Program-made: the position numbers and the translations under genes
In this document: in pieces, positions 1 through 8,596 of the stretch
Position numbering within the stretch: position 1 is the stretch's first letter
How the letters are laid out: the number at the start of each line of letters is the position of its first letter
Notes under the pieces: generated by a model
What the model was told of the DNA's origin: nothing
What the model saw: only the letters and a program-made list of their open reading frames with translations
Database searches by the model: none
Origin: Caldisphaera lagunensis DSM 15908
GTDB lineage: Archaea > Thermoproteota > Thermoprotei_A > Sulfolobales > Acidilobaceae
DNA: 64,000 bases
Assembly (NCBI RefSeq): GCF_000317795.1
Contig: NC_019791.1
Span: 1,426,001-1,490,000 of the forward strand
Reading direction: 5' to 3'

Positions 1-1832
1 TGAGCAAGAATCAAAATGATCTTCCTTTTAGAGAAGTTGCAGAAACTTTTGATAGTATGGAGAAAATAACTTCCAGGATATCATTAACCCAACTACTAGT
101 AAAACTAATAAAAGATACCCCTCCTGAAGTCATAGGCAAGGTAGTGTATCTAATCCAAGGTAGACTAGGACCTGATTGGAAGGATATACCTGAGTTAGGA
201 GTCGGTGAAAAATTAATTATTCAAGCATTATCAATTGCATTTGGGAAAACAGAACAAGAAGTTAACAAGATTTATAATTCTGTTGGTGATTTGGGAAAAG
301 TAGCTGAAAGCTTTTCTCAAAGCAAACAGAAAAAATCTAGTTTAATGGCATTTATTGGAAGTGAAAGTAGTTACTTAACTGTTGGAAGAGTTTTTGATAG
401 CTTTTTGAAAATAGCATATTCTCAAGGAGAGGGAAGTAGGGATTTAAAACTAAGACTTATAGCAGGTTTGTTAAAAGATGCTCAGCCAATTGAAGCTAGA
501 TATATAGTTAGATTTTTGGAAGGAAGGCTTAGGCTTGGGATAGGAGACGCAACAATATTAGATGCGCTTTCAATATCTTATGGAGGCAGCACATCTTATA
601 GAGAAATAGTTGAAAGAGCTTATAATTTGAGAGCAGATTTAGGGGAAATTGCATATATAATAGCTACTCAAGGTATTGAATCAATAAAAGAATTAAAGCC
701 AGAGATTGGAACTCCAATAAGACCAATGCTTGCAGAAAGGCTTAGCGATCCTGAGGAAATACTACAAAAAGTTCAGGGTAAGGGTTTTGTTGAATATAAG
801 TATGATGGGGAAAGAGGGCAATTTCATAAAGATGGAGATAATGTAAGGATATTCTCAAGGAGGCTTGAAGATATTACAGATATGTATCCAGATGTTGTAG
901 AGGCAATTAAAAATAGTGTAAAATCTAATAAGGTTATATTTGAGGGAGAAATAGTTGCATACGATACAGATACTGGGGAGTTAAGGCCTTTCCAGGAATT
1001 AATGCATAGAAGAAGAAAGTATGATATACAAAAAATGGTTGAAGAAATACCAGTTAAGGCATTTTTATTTGATGTATTGCTTAATGAAGATGAGGATTTA
1101 ACAAGAAAAACACTGCCTTATAGGAGGAAAATTTTAGAAAATATAGTTAATGAGACTGATAAAATTAATATAGCAAAGTATATTGAAACAGATGATCCTA
1201 AGACATTATGGAATTTCTTCTTAACAGCTATATCTGAAGGAGCTGAAGGGGTTATGGTAAAAGCAATTCATGATGAAAGTATATATAGAGCAGGTGTAAG
1301 AGGCTGGTTATGGATTAAGCTTAAAAGAGATTATAAGAGCGAAATGACAGATACAGTTGATTTGGTTGCCGTAGGAGGCTTTTATGGTAGGGGAAGGAGA
1401 GGGGGTAAAATAGGTACACTATTGTTTGCTGCATATGATCCTGAAAATGATGTTTTTAGAACTGTATGTAAAGTAGGAAGTGGGTATACCGATGATGATT
1501 TAAATAAGATGTATGACCTGTTCAAACCTTACATAATAGATCATAAGCATCCAAGAGTTGAGTCAAGCATTGAACCAGACTTATGGTTTGAGCCGGTAAG
1601 GGTTGCAGAAATTATTGGAGCTGAACTTACATTATCTCCTTTACATACTTGTTGCTATAATAAATTAAAAGAAGGAGCAGGCCTTTCTATAAGATTCCCA
1701 AGGTTTATAAGGTGGAGAGAAGACAAAGGTCCTGAAGATGCAACTACGGAAGAAGAATTAATAGAAATGTATAATGGGCAGTTGAAGAAAATTGAAGAGA
1801 AACAAACTAAAGAAGAGGTCCAAGGAAGCTAA
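1..1832 (+). CDS. lig: ATP-dependent DNA ligase (5' end cut by one base)
   Basis: Joins DNA nicks through a ligase-adenylate intermediate in replication and repair. The N-terminal DNA-binding domain is followed by the nucleotidyltransferase core with motif I EYKYDGER; the AMP-accepting Lys is codon 798-800. An OB-fold domain containing [10 protein letters not shown] comes next. The first in-frame ATG is at 57, but the reading frame is open back to base 3 and encodes [19 protein letters not shown], which looks like the normal N-terminus of archaeal ligases. Bases 1-2 are TG, so the start codon (NTG) probably begins one base before the window. That gives about 610 residues, the usual family length. 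It overlaps the RNase P subunit gene by 41 bases, which suggests co-transcription. Confidence 0.95.
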   Translation, partial: SKNQNDLPFREVAETFDSMEKITSRISLTQLLVKLIKDTPPEVIGKVVYLIQGRLGPDWKDIPELGVGEKLIIQALSIAFGKTEQEVNKIYNSVGDLGKVAESFSQSKQKKSSLMAFIGSESSYLTVGRVFDSFLKIAYSQGEGSRDLKLRLIAGLLKDAQPIEARYIVRFLEGRLRLGIGDATILDALSISYGGSTSYREIVERAYNLRADLGEIAYIIATQGIESIKELKPEIGTPIRPMLAERLSDPEEILQKVQGKGFVEYKYDGERGQFHKDGDNVRIFSRRLEDITDMYPDVVEAIKNSVKSNKVIFEGEIVAYDTDTGELRPFQELMHRRRKYDIQKMVEEIPVKAFLFDVLLNEDEDLTRKTLPYRRKILENIVNETDKINIAKYIETDDPKTLWNFFLTAISEGAEGVMVKAIHDESIYRAGVRGWLWIKLKRDYKSEMTDTVDLVAVGGFYGRGRRGGKIGTLLFAAYDPENDVFRTVCKVGSGYTDDDLNKMYDLFKPYIIDHKHPRVESSIEPDLWFEPVRVAEIIGAELTLSPLHTCCYNKLKEGAGLSIRFPRFIRWREDKGPEDATTEEELIEMYNGQLKKIEEKQTKEEVQGS

Positions 1833-2145
1833 ATTAGAGGATTTGGTTATTGAGAGAATAGAAATTTTATCTAATATATCGAGAATTGAGACTATTCATG
1901 GAAATTACGATTATTCAAGGAAATTAAATGAGTTAATATTTAGACTATCTTTAAAAAATAAAGTGAAGATCCCAGTTAATATAAAGAGAAGCATTTGTAA
2001 AAATTGTCATGTAACGCTAATACCCGGTGTTACCTCTACTATAAGGGTAAAATCTCAAGGTAAATTTCATTATTTAACAATTAAATGTAAAGAATGTGGT
2101 TACATAAAGAGGATTCCTTTTCATAAAGACAATAAAAGGTATTAA
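1792..2145 (+). CDS. rnp4: Ribonuclease P protein component 4 (Rpp21 homologue)
   Basis: A small zinc-ribbon subunit of archaeal RNase P, which removes 5' leaders from pre-tRNAs. The 117-residue product has a Lys/Arg-rich N-terminus, a helical region, and two Cys pairs (CKNC and CKEC) that would bind zinc. Length and Cys spacing fit Rpp21/Rnp4. The start is a TTG inside the 3' end of the ligase gene, a 41-base overlap, so the two are probably translationally coupled. A slightly later start cannot be excluded, because the first residues are only a basic tail. Confidence 0.88.
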   Translation: MKRNKLKKRSKEAKLEDLVIERIEILSNISRIETIHGNYDYSRKLNELIFRLSLKNKVKIPVNIKRSICKNCHVTLIPGVTSTIRVKSQGKFHYLTIKCKECGYIKRIPFHKDNKRY

Positions 2146-2326
2146 TTTTTCTTAATAATTTAACCTTATTCCAAAATTAACATCATTTTTAAATTTATTA
2201 TATTATGAGTTGTTAGCTTGTATTACTTAACTCTTTGTAAACAACCCTTCTATGTATCATAAATGGTTTTGTTAATTGCTGTTCATGGAATATTGGATTA
2301 TTCATAGTTTAAGAAATAAACAATGA

Positions 2327-2420
2327 AGCCGCCGGCGGGACTTGAACCCGCGACCACTGGCTTACAAGGCCAGCGCTATCGGTTCCCACGCAGGGATCTA
2401 CCGGTCTGAGCTACGGCGGC
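2327..2420 (-). tRNA. tRNA-Thr (anticodon TGT) with a 20-base intron in the D arm
   Basis: The acceptor stem GCCGCCG/CGGCGGC, anticodon loop CTTGTAA (anticodon TGT) and T-arm around GGTTCAAGT are clear, and the discriminator is U. The D arm folds (GCTC/GAGC) only if about 20 bases are removed, leaving a standard 74-base tRNA. No CCA is encoded. Confidence 0.93.
2377..2396 (-). other. Non-canonical intron in tRNA-Thr D arm
   Basis: The 20-base insertion lies between A23 and G24 of the mature tRNA, with one base of ambiguity. It contains the hairpin CCC-TGCGT-GGG. Removing it restores the GAGC strand of the D stem. Non-canonical tRNA introns cut by the heteromeric splicing endonuclease are known in Crenarchaeota; splicing of this one is inferred. 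Confidence 0.8.
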
Positions 2421-2483
2421 ACCACGATTTCTTATATAATAGGGGTTTATAGTTTTTTTCTGGGGGATATCATTCAAAAGTAA

Positions 2484-3509
2484 ATGGTGTTTGCTTTGCA
2501 AAAATACTATGCATTGTTATCAGGTCTACATCCAACATTACCAAAAGCAGAGTTAGAGTCTTTAATAGAAGTAACAAATTCTAAGGCTAAGATAATTTAT
2601 AATTTCGATGGGGTTTCTATTATAGAGGGATTTTTAGATGCAAATAACATTGTAAAAAGATCAGGCTATATTAAGGAAATGGGTTATTTGCTTGGTATAT
2701 ATGAAGATATTGATTATAATGATATTGTTAAAAAATTGAAGGATTATGGTATAAAAGAAGCAAAAGTAAAAGGATTTAGATATAAAGGGTTCTCCCATCA
2801 CATTAATATACCTAATGTAGAGATTAGCTTATCGAGGGAACTTGATAAAAATGGTATTAATGCTAATCCTAGGTCAAATACGATAGTTAGAATTATAATA
2901 ACTGAAGGTATAATAATTGCAGGCTTGCTAATATCAATTCAAGAAAATTCTTATAAAGAAAGAATAAGGAATAGACCATTTAAGAGACCTGGGCAGATTG
3001 ATCAACAGCTATCAAGGGTAATGGTAAACCTTTCTAGGTTAAAAGATAATTATGTATTCTTAGATCCATTTTGTGGAACAGGTAGTTTAGCTTTAGAGGC
3101 TTGTTCTTTAAATGCTTCTCTTTCAATCTGCATGGATTTGGATATAAATATGGTTAAGGGTTCTATGCTAAATATGAAGAGCTATGATTGTTGCAAATCT
3201 TACCTAATTGTTAGGCATAATGTAGTAAAGATGCCATTAAAAGATGAAAGCATTGATTCTTTATCAACAGATCCTCCTTATGGGAGATCAACTTCTACAA
3301 ACAAGAAGGGATATAAAATCTTAACGAAAAATTTTTTGGAAGAAGGGTTAAGGGTCTTAAAAAAGGGTTCATATGTGGTATATGCTGGACCATCATATGA
3401 AAGACCTTATATAATAGCAAAAGATTTAGGATATGAAATGATAGGAACATATGACATGTTTGTGCATAATAGTCTAAATAGGCAAATAGTAGTAGTTAGA
3501 AAAACTTAA
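2484..3509 (+). CDS. tRNA (guanine-N2) methyltransferase, Trm11/Trm-G10 family
   Basis: Predicted to dimethylate G10 of tRNA using S-adenosylmethionine. The N-terminal half (about residues 1-160) is a THUMP-type RNA-binding region. The C-terminal half is a Rossmann methyltransferase with the SAM motif LDPFCGTGSLALEA near residue 195 and catalytic motif IV DPPYGRS near residue 264, diagnostic of N2-guanine enzymes. At 341 residues it matches archaeal Trm-G10. It starts about 60 bases after the divergent tRNA-Thr gene. The start could also be the TTG a few codons in, before QKYYALLSG. Confidence 0.88.
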   Translation: MVFALQKYYALLSGLHPTLPKAELESLIEVTNSKAKIIYNFDGVSIIEGFLDANNIVKRSGYIKEMGYLLGIYEDIDYNDIVKKLKDYGIKEAKVKGFRYKGFSHHINIPNVEISLSRELDKNGINANPRSNTIVRIIITEGIIIAGLLISIQENSYKERIRNRPFKRPGQIDQQLSRVMVNLSRLKDNYVFLDPFCGTGSLALEACSLNASLSICMDLDINMVKGSMLNMKSYDCCKSYLIVRHNVVKMPLKDESIDSLSTDPPYGRSTSTNKKGYKILTKNFLEEGLRVLKKGSYVVYAGPSYERPYIIAKDLGYEMIGTYDMFVHNSLNRQIVVVRKT

Positions 3510-3543
3510 ATCTATTAAATTTTTTTATAACTATGGTGAAAAA

Positions 3544-3948
3544 ATGATAATAACATATAAGTCTAAGTATGATTTCAATGAATTGAAAATAAAATTGGAA
3601 AGTTCAATAATAAAAAAGGGCATGAGAATATTTTCTATTATAGATCACAGCAAAAACGCTGTTTCAGTAGGCATGAAAATGAATAGATCATTATTATATA
3701 TTTTTGGAAACCCAAGAAATGGCACATTGTTGATGTATAAAGATATGAGAATAGGTATTATATTACCATTAAAAATCCTTATATGGGAAGATGAAAACAA
3801 AAACCTGCTTATTAGTTATTTCACTATTTATGAAACATTAAAGAGCTTTAAATTGAAAGATGAAGAATTAGAAATTGCTAAAAACATTGATATAAACATA
3901 ATTGATATTTTAAAAGACCTAGGAAATGAGGTAGATAAATTACTTTAA
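3544..3948 (+). CDS. DUF302 family protein
   Basis: A 134-residue soluble protein with the DUF302 signature: FGNPRNGTLLM followed by a hydrophobic stretch and LPLKILIWED. The family has a TATA-binding-protein-like fold and its biochemical role is unsettled. The N-terminal SKYDFNELKIKLESSIIKKG is the usual helix region in which the protein handles a small ligand or partner. It follows the methyltransferase by 34 bases and its 3' end overlaps the convergent phosphoglycerate mutase by 9 bases. Confidence 0.8.
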   Translation: MIITYKSKYDFNELKIKLESSIIKKGMRIFSIIDHSKNAVSVGMKMNRSLLYIFGNPRNGTLLMYKDMRIGIILPLKILIWEDENKNLLISYFTIYETLKSFKLKDEELEIAKNIDINIIDILKDLGNEVDKLL

Positions 3949-4560
3949 AATCGTTTTTGAATTTATTATTAATTTTGAATTTTTGTTATCCCAGGCAACA
4001 TCATAGATTATTGGCAAACCTGTAGGTATCTCTAAATGAGGTATATCTTCTTCTGAAATATTTTCTAAAAACATTACAATAGATCTTAAACTATTTCCAT
4101 GCGCAACTACGAGTACATTTTTACCATTTTTTAAGTCAAGCATTATTGTATTTTTAAAGAATGGCACAGTTCTTTTTTGTGTATCTTCTAGGCTTTCTCC
4201 ATTAGGAGGCCTTACTTTATAACTTCTTCTCCATAATTTAACTTGATCTTCTCCATATATTCTAGCAGTTTCTTCCTTATTTAATCCTTGCAAGTCTCCA
4301 TAATGCCTCTCATTAAGGTGTTCATCTTTAATAACAGGTATGCTATACCCTAAGGTTAACATAACAAGGTCTAGTGTTTCTATAGCTCTTTGCAATTTAC
4401 TGGTATATGCAACATCAAATTTATATTTCTTTAATAGAAGGCCAGCCCTTATCGCTTCTTCTCTACCTTTATTTGTTAAAGGAACATCTACCCAACCGGT
4501 AAATCTGTTTTCTTCATTCCATAGAGATTCTCCATGTCTTAATAGGGATAATATAGGCAT
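3940..4560 (-). CDS. gpmA: 2,3-bisphosphoglycerate-dependent phosphoglycerate mutase
   Basis: Interconverts 3- and 2-phosphoglycerate in glycolysis and gluconeogenesis. The N-terminus LLRHGESLWNEENRFTGW carries the phosphohistidine motif RHGES (His9 from the chosen start) and the RFTGW signature of cofactor-dependent mutases. The second catalytic region VVAHGNSLRSI lies near residue 160. The 206-residue length is slightly short for the family. An ATG preceded by GGGTG was chosen over the in-frame start five codons upstream. Most archaea rely on the cofactor-independent enzyme, so this may be an acquired gene. Confidence 0.93.
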   Translation of the reverse strand: MPILSLLRHGESLWNEENRFTGWVDVPLTNKGREEAIRAGLLLKKYKFDVAYTSKLQRAIETLDLVMLTLGYSIPVIKDEHLNERHYGDLQGLNKEETARIYGEDQVKLWRRSYKVRPPNGESLEDTQKRTVPFFKNTIMLDLKNGKNVLVVAHGNSLRSIVMFLENISEEDIPHLEIPTGLPIIYDVAWDNKNSKLIINSKTILK

Positions 4561-4721
4561 TGCGTTTACACCCACAATAGTTAAGAATATGATATAACTT
4601 ATTAATTTTTAATTGAATGATTTTCATTACAATATTTTTATATATAATTTTTAAATTTGAAAAATTAAAAATAAAAGGTTAATAGAATAGTATTTCAGCT
4701 AATTTATTTATAATAGCAAGA

Positions 4722-5162
4722 TTAATCTTTGGGAGGACCCCTTTCCCACAAAGGTTTTCCCCTAACAGTTTGTGGAGAAAGCCAATCTATAACACTATTG
4801 ATATCTTTTGATTCTATAATTATTTTTATAGGACCTAATGGAGATTCTTCGTCCCATGATATAAAACTTATTTTTCCTGAATATGCAGCCTGTTTATGCA
4901 AAAGTATTAACAATTTATTACCTTTTATTCTTTTGAAGAAATATGATCTAGCTGCATCTAATATTGCCTGCCTTCTTAATAGTTCGTGAAATTTATTAAG
5001 TGACTTGTATGAATTTGATGAACATCTTATAATTTTATAATCTCCTTGATCCGTGATTTCCATATTTTCGCATGTAAATACATTATTTATAGCCTTAATT
5101 ACTTTTTCTTCATCTTCAGTAGGTCTCAATTCCGCCTCTACAATAATTTTTCCATTCTCCAT
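4722..5162 (-). CDS. UPF0201 family RNA-binding-like protein
   Basis: A 146-residue archaeal protein of the UPF0201 (DUF54) family, related to the ribosomal L5-like/exosome-associated RNA-binding fold. Visible landmarks are the N-terminal VEAELRPTEDEEKV, the central LRRQAILDAARSYF helix and the C-terminal SPLGPIKI with WLSPQTVRGKPLWERG. Function is not established. Its start overlaps the 3' end of the UPF0200 gene by 47 bases, the usual archaeal UPF0200-UPF0201 pair, which points to one operon. Confidence 0.85.
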   Translation of the reverse strand: MENGKIIVEAELRPTEDEEKVIKAINNVFTCENMEITDQGDYKIIRCSSNSYKSLNKFHELLRRQAILDAARSYFFKRIKGNKLLILLHKQAAYSGKISFISWDEESPLGPIKIIIESKDINSVIDWLSPQTVRGKPLWERGPPKD

Positions 5163-5706
5163 TTTTTATAACCTCCACTATATCATTTATTTGGCTTTCC
5201 ACATCTTTTAAATTGCTTTCATTTATTACTATAAAATCAGATAAAGCTATTACATTTCCAATCCCATATTCTAAGTTTTTCTTATCTCTAAATGTAAATT
5301 CATCCCAAGAAATATCATTTCCTTCTCTCTTTCTTTCATTTAATCTTTTAAATCTGGTTAAAGGGGAGGCATGGACTGCTATAAGGCATATATCATAAAT
5401 TGTATTAAATATTTTTAGTTCCTCCAACCCTCTGACACCGTCAATTATTATCATATTATATTTATTTTTTTCTAACTTTTCCATTAAAATTTTTGCAACA
5501 GCATTATTTCCATACTGTTTTCTCAATTCGCTAGCAAGATTTTCAATATTTTCAACAGTTAAACTTAACCCTCTTGATTTAGCTTCTTCTCTAACCACAT
5601 CTCCCATACTAAATACTTTAATTTTTAATTTTTCAGATAAAATTTTTGATACGTAGCTTTTTCCACTTCCAGGCATACCTGTTATTGCTATTGCAAGATT
5701 TTTCAT
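5116..5706 (-). CDS. UPF0200 family P-loop nucleotide kinase-like protein
   Basis: A 196-residue P-loop NTPase resembling dephospho-CoA and adenylate kinases. Walker A is TGMPGSGKSYV at residues 9-19, followed by FSMGDVVREEA and the IIDGVRGLEEL motif. The lid region has RLNERKREGNDISW. The family is archaeal; its substrate is not known to me. The start ATG follows GGGAGATG closely and a TATA-like box lies about 38 bases upstream. It is the first gene of the operon that continues into UPF0201. Confidence 0.85.
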   Translation of the reverse strand: MKNLAIAITGMPGSGKSYVSKILSEKLKIKVFSMGDVVREEAKSRGLSLTVENIENLASELRKQYGNNAVAKILMEKLEKNKYNMIIIDGVRGLEELKIFNTIYDICLIAVHASPLTRFKRLNERKREGNDISWDEFTFRDKKNLEYGIGNVIALSDFIVINESNLKDVESQINDIVEVIKNGEWKNYCRGGIETY

Positions 5707-5984
5707 GACATCTCCCTAATTTAACTAAAGGGAATAAAATTTATAAATAAAAGGTTTCCAAAGTAAAAATTATCTATATAAATGGCTAAAAAAAATTGTT
5801 CCATTGTTTTTAATAATAAATAATATTAAAGGCGCTTGCAATCTTTTTTGCAATTCATTTGTAAATTTTTAGTTTAATTTTGGAAAAAGCAATCTTATAA
5901 TAATTGCTAGTCTTTGCTATTAAAAAAGAATATATTTATCATATTAAATATTTATTTTATAACAATAATTATATTTTATAACAT
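5707..5984. other. Intergenic region with a TATA box and no recognised gene
   Basis: 278 AT-rich bases between two minus-strand genes. Apart from the TATA-like box near the UPF0200 start, I see only two TTGCAA palindromes near 5836-5855 and T-runs that could terminate the upstream transcript. No coding potential or RNA structure is convincing. Confidence 0.4.
5736..5751 (-). promoter_or_regulatory. TATA-like box of the UPF0200-UPF0201 operon
   Basis: On the minus strand a TTTATAAATTTTA element is centred about 38 bases before the UPF0200 ATG. It would place the transcript start roughly 10-15 bases upstream of that ATG. Assigned by position and sequence only. Confidence 0.5.
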
Positions 5985-6470
5985 TTATTTTATTTTATAT
6001 CCGAATTTTCTTAATAGCTCTTTTCTCTCAATTTTATCTTCATCCTTTTCAACACCTAATGGCTTGAAACCATCAGAAAAACCTAGTATAATCCTGCTTT
6101 CTCCAGAATCTATGACTGCGACCTTAACTGGATTTGATGTTGCAACATAAACATGAGTTACTTCTTGTACGGATTTTATAGAATTAAGAACATTTATTGG
6201 CCAAGAATCTTTTAAATATATAACAAATATATGTCCAGATGATATAATATTGCATGCATTTATTGCATGATTGATTAAATCCTTATCATTTCCTTCGTAT
6301 CTTATTAATCTTTTTCCGGAGGCTTCACAAAATGCTATACCAAATTTTGATGAAGGACAACTTGTTACCATTGTTTCATATAAATCTTCGACTGTTTTAA
6401 TAAAATGACTTCTTCCTATTATAACATTTGTACCCTCAGGAACAGGTATATCTAAAATCTGATAATCCAT
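5985..6470 (-). CDS. Adenosine-specific kinase family protein
   Basis: A 161-residue protein of the adenosine-specific kinase family, defined by a structurally characterised Pyrobaculum homologue. Landmarks are the N-terminal IPVPEGTNVIIGRSHFIKTVEDL, the central GIAFCEASGKRLIRYEGND and the strongly conserved VATSNPVKVAV, with ILGFSDGFKPLGVE near the C-terminus. It probably acts in nucleoside or cofactor salvage in the cytoplasm. It is followed on the same strand, 53 bases upstream, by NMN adenylyltransferase, which also uses ATP and a nucleoside moiety. Confidence 0.88.
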   Translation of the reverse strand: MDYQILDIPVPEGTNVIIGRSHFIKTVEDLYETMVTSCPSSKFGIAFCEASGKRLIRYEGNDKDLINHAINACNIISSGHIFVIYLKDSWPINVLNSIKSVQEVTHVYVATSNPVKVAVIDSGESRIILGFSDGFKPLGVEKDEDKIERKELLRKFGYKIK

Positions 6471-6523
6471 GCATGTTCACCAAAATATCATTAAAGAGGC
6501 AAACTTAAATTTTTATTATAAAT

Positions 6524-7060
6524 TTAATCACTCTTTGATAGTGATCTTAACCTCTCTACAAAATGATACTTATCAAGAATCTCATACAAATAATTTGGCA
6601 CACATTTTTTCCAATCATCTCTACCTTCTATTATTTCATTTCTTATATTAGTTCCGCTACATAAATTTCTGTTAAACATAGGTTGCATTATGGCCTTTAA
6701 TCCCATATCTCTAAATAAATTTAAAACTAATGAGTTTCCTGATACGACTCCATCAAATTCAGGCAGAAGCATCTTCAAATATTGTACCCAAACCTTGTTC
6801 ATCTCTATATCCATTATTGGAACTATGTAAATTCTTTTGCAATAATCTTCTCCAAATTCTTTTAGTAAAACGTTTTTTATAATCTCAATTCTTTCTCCTG
6901 CTGTTAAAGGATTTTTTATTGTATAGCTTTCTTGAGCTGAGCCTACTACTATTATTATTTCTTTAGAAATACTTAAAGCATATTCTATTGCTTTAATATG
7001 CCCTATGTGTAATGGCTGGAATCTTCCTGGAAATATTAATCTGTCATAATTTTCTTGCAT
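6524..7060 (-). CDS. Nicotinamide-nucleotide adenylyltransferase
   Basis: Makes NAD from NMN and ATP. The N-terminal FPGRFQPLHIGHIKAIEYAL contains the HxGH nucleotidyltransferase motif. The C-terminal RNLCSGTNIRNEI carries the SGTxIR ATP-binding motif. At 178 residues from the chosen ATG it matches the archaeal NMNAT length. That ATG is preceded by a G-rich Shine-Dalgarno sequence, whereas an upstream in-frame start would add an unlikely hydrophobic leader. It is divergent from the methyltransferase gene, with only 47 bases between the two starts. Confidence 0.93.
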   Translation of the reverse strand: MQENYDRLIFPGRFQPLHIGHIKAIEYALSISKEIIIVVGSAQESYTIKNPLTAGERIEIIKNVLLKEFGEDYCKRIYIVPIMDIEMNKVWVQYLKMLLPEFDGVVSGNSLVLNLFRDMGLKAIMQPMFNRNLCSGTNIRNEIIEGRDDWKKCVPNYLYEILDKYHFVERLRSLSKSD

Positions 7061-7107
7061 GATTTTCCCCCACAATATTAAAAAAACTTTCAGAACTATA
7101 AACATTA

Positions 7108-8100
7108 ATGGGTAGAAATTTGGATATAGAAGAAAGGATATTTAATTATGAAATAAGCAGTGAAGCAAAAAAACTAGCTGAGAAATACGGATATTCAGAT
7201 TATATTGTAGAGAGATATCTTAAATTGCTAGATAATGAAGCAATTGACCTTTTAGAAGCAAATGAAATACCAATGCCTCAGACGATAAGGTGTAACGATT
7301 TTTTAATAAGATGTGATGAATTAGAAAAAAGATTGGTTAACAAAGGATTTAAAATAAAAAAGATTCCGTTTCTACCTCATGGATACGAAATTATTAGTTC
7401 ACCATATAAAGTTGGTGCAACACATGAATACCTCATGGGCTATTATTATTTGCAAGATCCAGGTTCAATGCTTGTAGTTTATTTGATGAATCCAAAAAAG
7501 AACAGCTTTATAATAGATATGGCATCGGCGCCCGGAGGTAAATCGAGTCAAATTTTGCAATTGACAAAAGATAATGTTAAGCTTGTTTCGGTTGAGTTAA
7601 AAAAGGATAGGATTAAATCCTTAAGGTCAAACTTGCAGAGAATGGGATTTTCAAGCTATATCATATTAGAAATAGACGCAAGAAAGCTTAGTTTAAAAGA
7701 TGCAGATATGATTTTGTTAGATTCACCCTCATCTGGAGAAGGAATAATTAGGAAGGATCCTAAAAGAAAAAAGAGTAGGCCGAGAAGTGATATGAAAAAA
7801 ATACATATGCTACAATTCCAGCTTCTCAATAAAGCTATTGATATGATTAAGCCCGAAGGGGAAATAACATATGCAGCATGTAGTACAGCTATAGAAGAAG
7901 GAGAATATGTAATAGATAAGATATTAAGAAGGAATGAGGTTGATATATTAAATACTTATTCCCCAATAGGGGAGCATGCATTTATAGAATTCAATGGGGT
8001 AAAATTTGATGATAGAATAAAGAATTGTATTAGATTATGGCCTCATAAACATGGAACGGAGGGATTTTTCATTTGCAGGCTAAAAAAGAACCAAAATTAG
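7108..8100 (+). CDS. Nop2/Sun-family RNA (cytosine-5) methyltransferase with motif IV Cys replaced by Ser
   Basis: A Rossmann-fold SAM-dependent methyltransferase of the Nop2/Sun family that would methylate C5 of cytosine in tRNA or rRNA. The SAM-binding motif is DMASAPGGKSSQIL (about residues 136-149). Motif VI AACSTAIEEGE keeps the nucleophilic Cys258. Motif IV, normally DAPCSGEG, reads DSPSSGEG here, so the second conserved Cys (position 208), used to release the product, is Ser. The N-terminal extension is short. The gene overlaps the downstream PUA gene by 28 bases, suggesting that the two proteins work together. Confidence 0.88.
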   Translation: MGRNLDIEERIFNYEISSEAKKLAEKYGYSDYIVERYLKLLDNEAIDLLEANEIPMPQTIRCNDFLIRCDELEKRLVNKGFKIKKIPFLPHGYEIISSPYKVGATHEYLMGYYYLQDPGSMLVVYLMNPKKNSFIIDMASAPGGKSSQILQLTKDNVKLVSVELKKDRIKSLRSNLQRMGFSSYIILEIDARKLSLKDADMILLDSPSSGEGIIRKDPKRKKSRPRSDMKKIHMLQFQLLNKAIDMIKPEGEITYAACSTAIEEGEYVIDKILRRNEVDILNTYSPIGEHAFIEFNGVKFDDRIKNCIRLWPHKHGTEGFFICRLKKNQN

Positions 8101-8594
8101 AAAAATTATCAAAACAAGAATTAAATGTAATAAAAAAATTTTTAGATGAGATAGGGGTTAAATTATATTCTATTGCATCAAATCCTATGAAATTAGTAGT
8201 GGAAAATGCTTTTTACAATGACATCTTTGACATACCAATACAATTAAAAGAATTAGTTTTGAACTTAGATTCCATTTATTCATCAGGTTTTTATTTAGGT
8301 TATATAAAAAAGGAAAAATTTTATCCAGGATTGCCATTGCTTAGAAGGATATCAAGGCTATGTTATGAAATAAATTGCATTAAGTTGAATGAATTTGGTG
8401 AAAAATTGTTTTTATATGGAAAACGAGTTGAGAATGATAACATAATTTTATTTAAAGAAGGATTTTGTTTAGTTTTAAATCAACAGAACGAACCTTTAGG
8501 ATGGGGTATAGGTAAAGTTATTAATGTGCATAAAGAAATTAAAATAGTCGAGCCAGTAAAAGATTTGGGCTGGTATTTAAGAAGAGGTGGATGA
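8073..8594 (+). CDS. PUA-domain protein, probable RNA-binding partner of the methyltransferase
   Basis: A 173-residue protein. The first 90 residues form an alpha/beta region, and the C-terminal part (GEKLFLYGKRV then GFCLVLNQQNEPLGWGIGKV) looks like a PUA domain of the NIP7/RsmF-C-terminal type that binds structured RNA. It starts at a TTG inside the methyltransferase gene and ends at the start of the FKBP gene, so it is embedded in a tightly coupled operon. I infer that it supplies RNA recognition for the Nop2/Sun enzyme. The domain assignment is by eye. Confidence 0.7.
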   Translation: MQAKKEPKLEKLSKQELNVIKKFLDEIGVKLYSIASNPMKLVVENAFYNDIFDIPIQLKELVLNLDSIYSSGFYLGYIKKEKFYPGLPLLRRISRLCYEINCIKLNEFGEKLFLYGKRVENDNIILFKEGFCLVLNQQNEPLGWGIGKVINVHKEIKIVEPVKDLGWYLRRGG

Positions 8595-8596
8595 CA

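Noticed and set aside
2200-2300. Possible pseudoknot RNA between rnp4 and tRNA-Thr
   Set aside because: The stems are short, AT-rich and not supported by any known RNA motif.
5836-5855. TTGCAA repeats as a regulatory site
   Set aside because: Two short palindromes in AT-rich DNA are within chance expectation and are far from a gene start.
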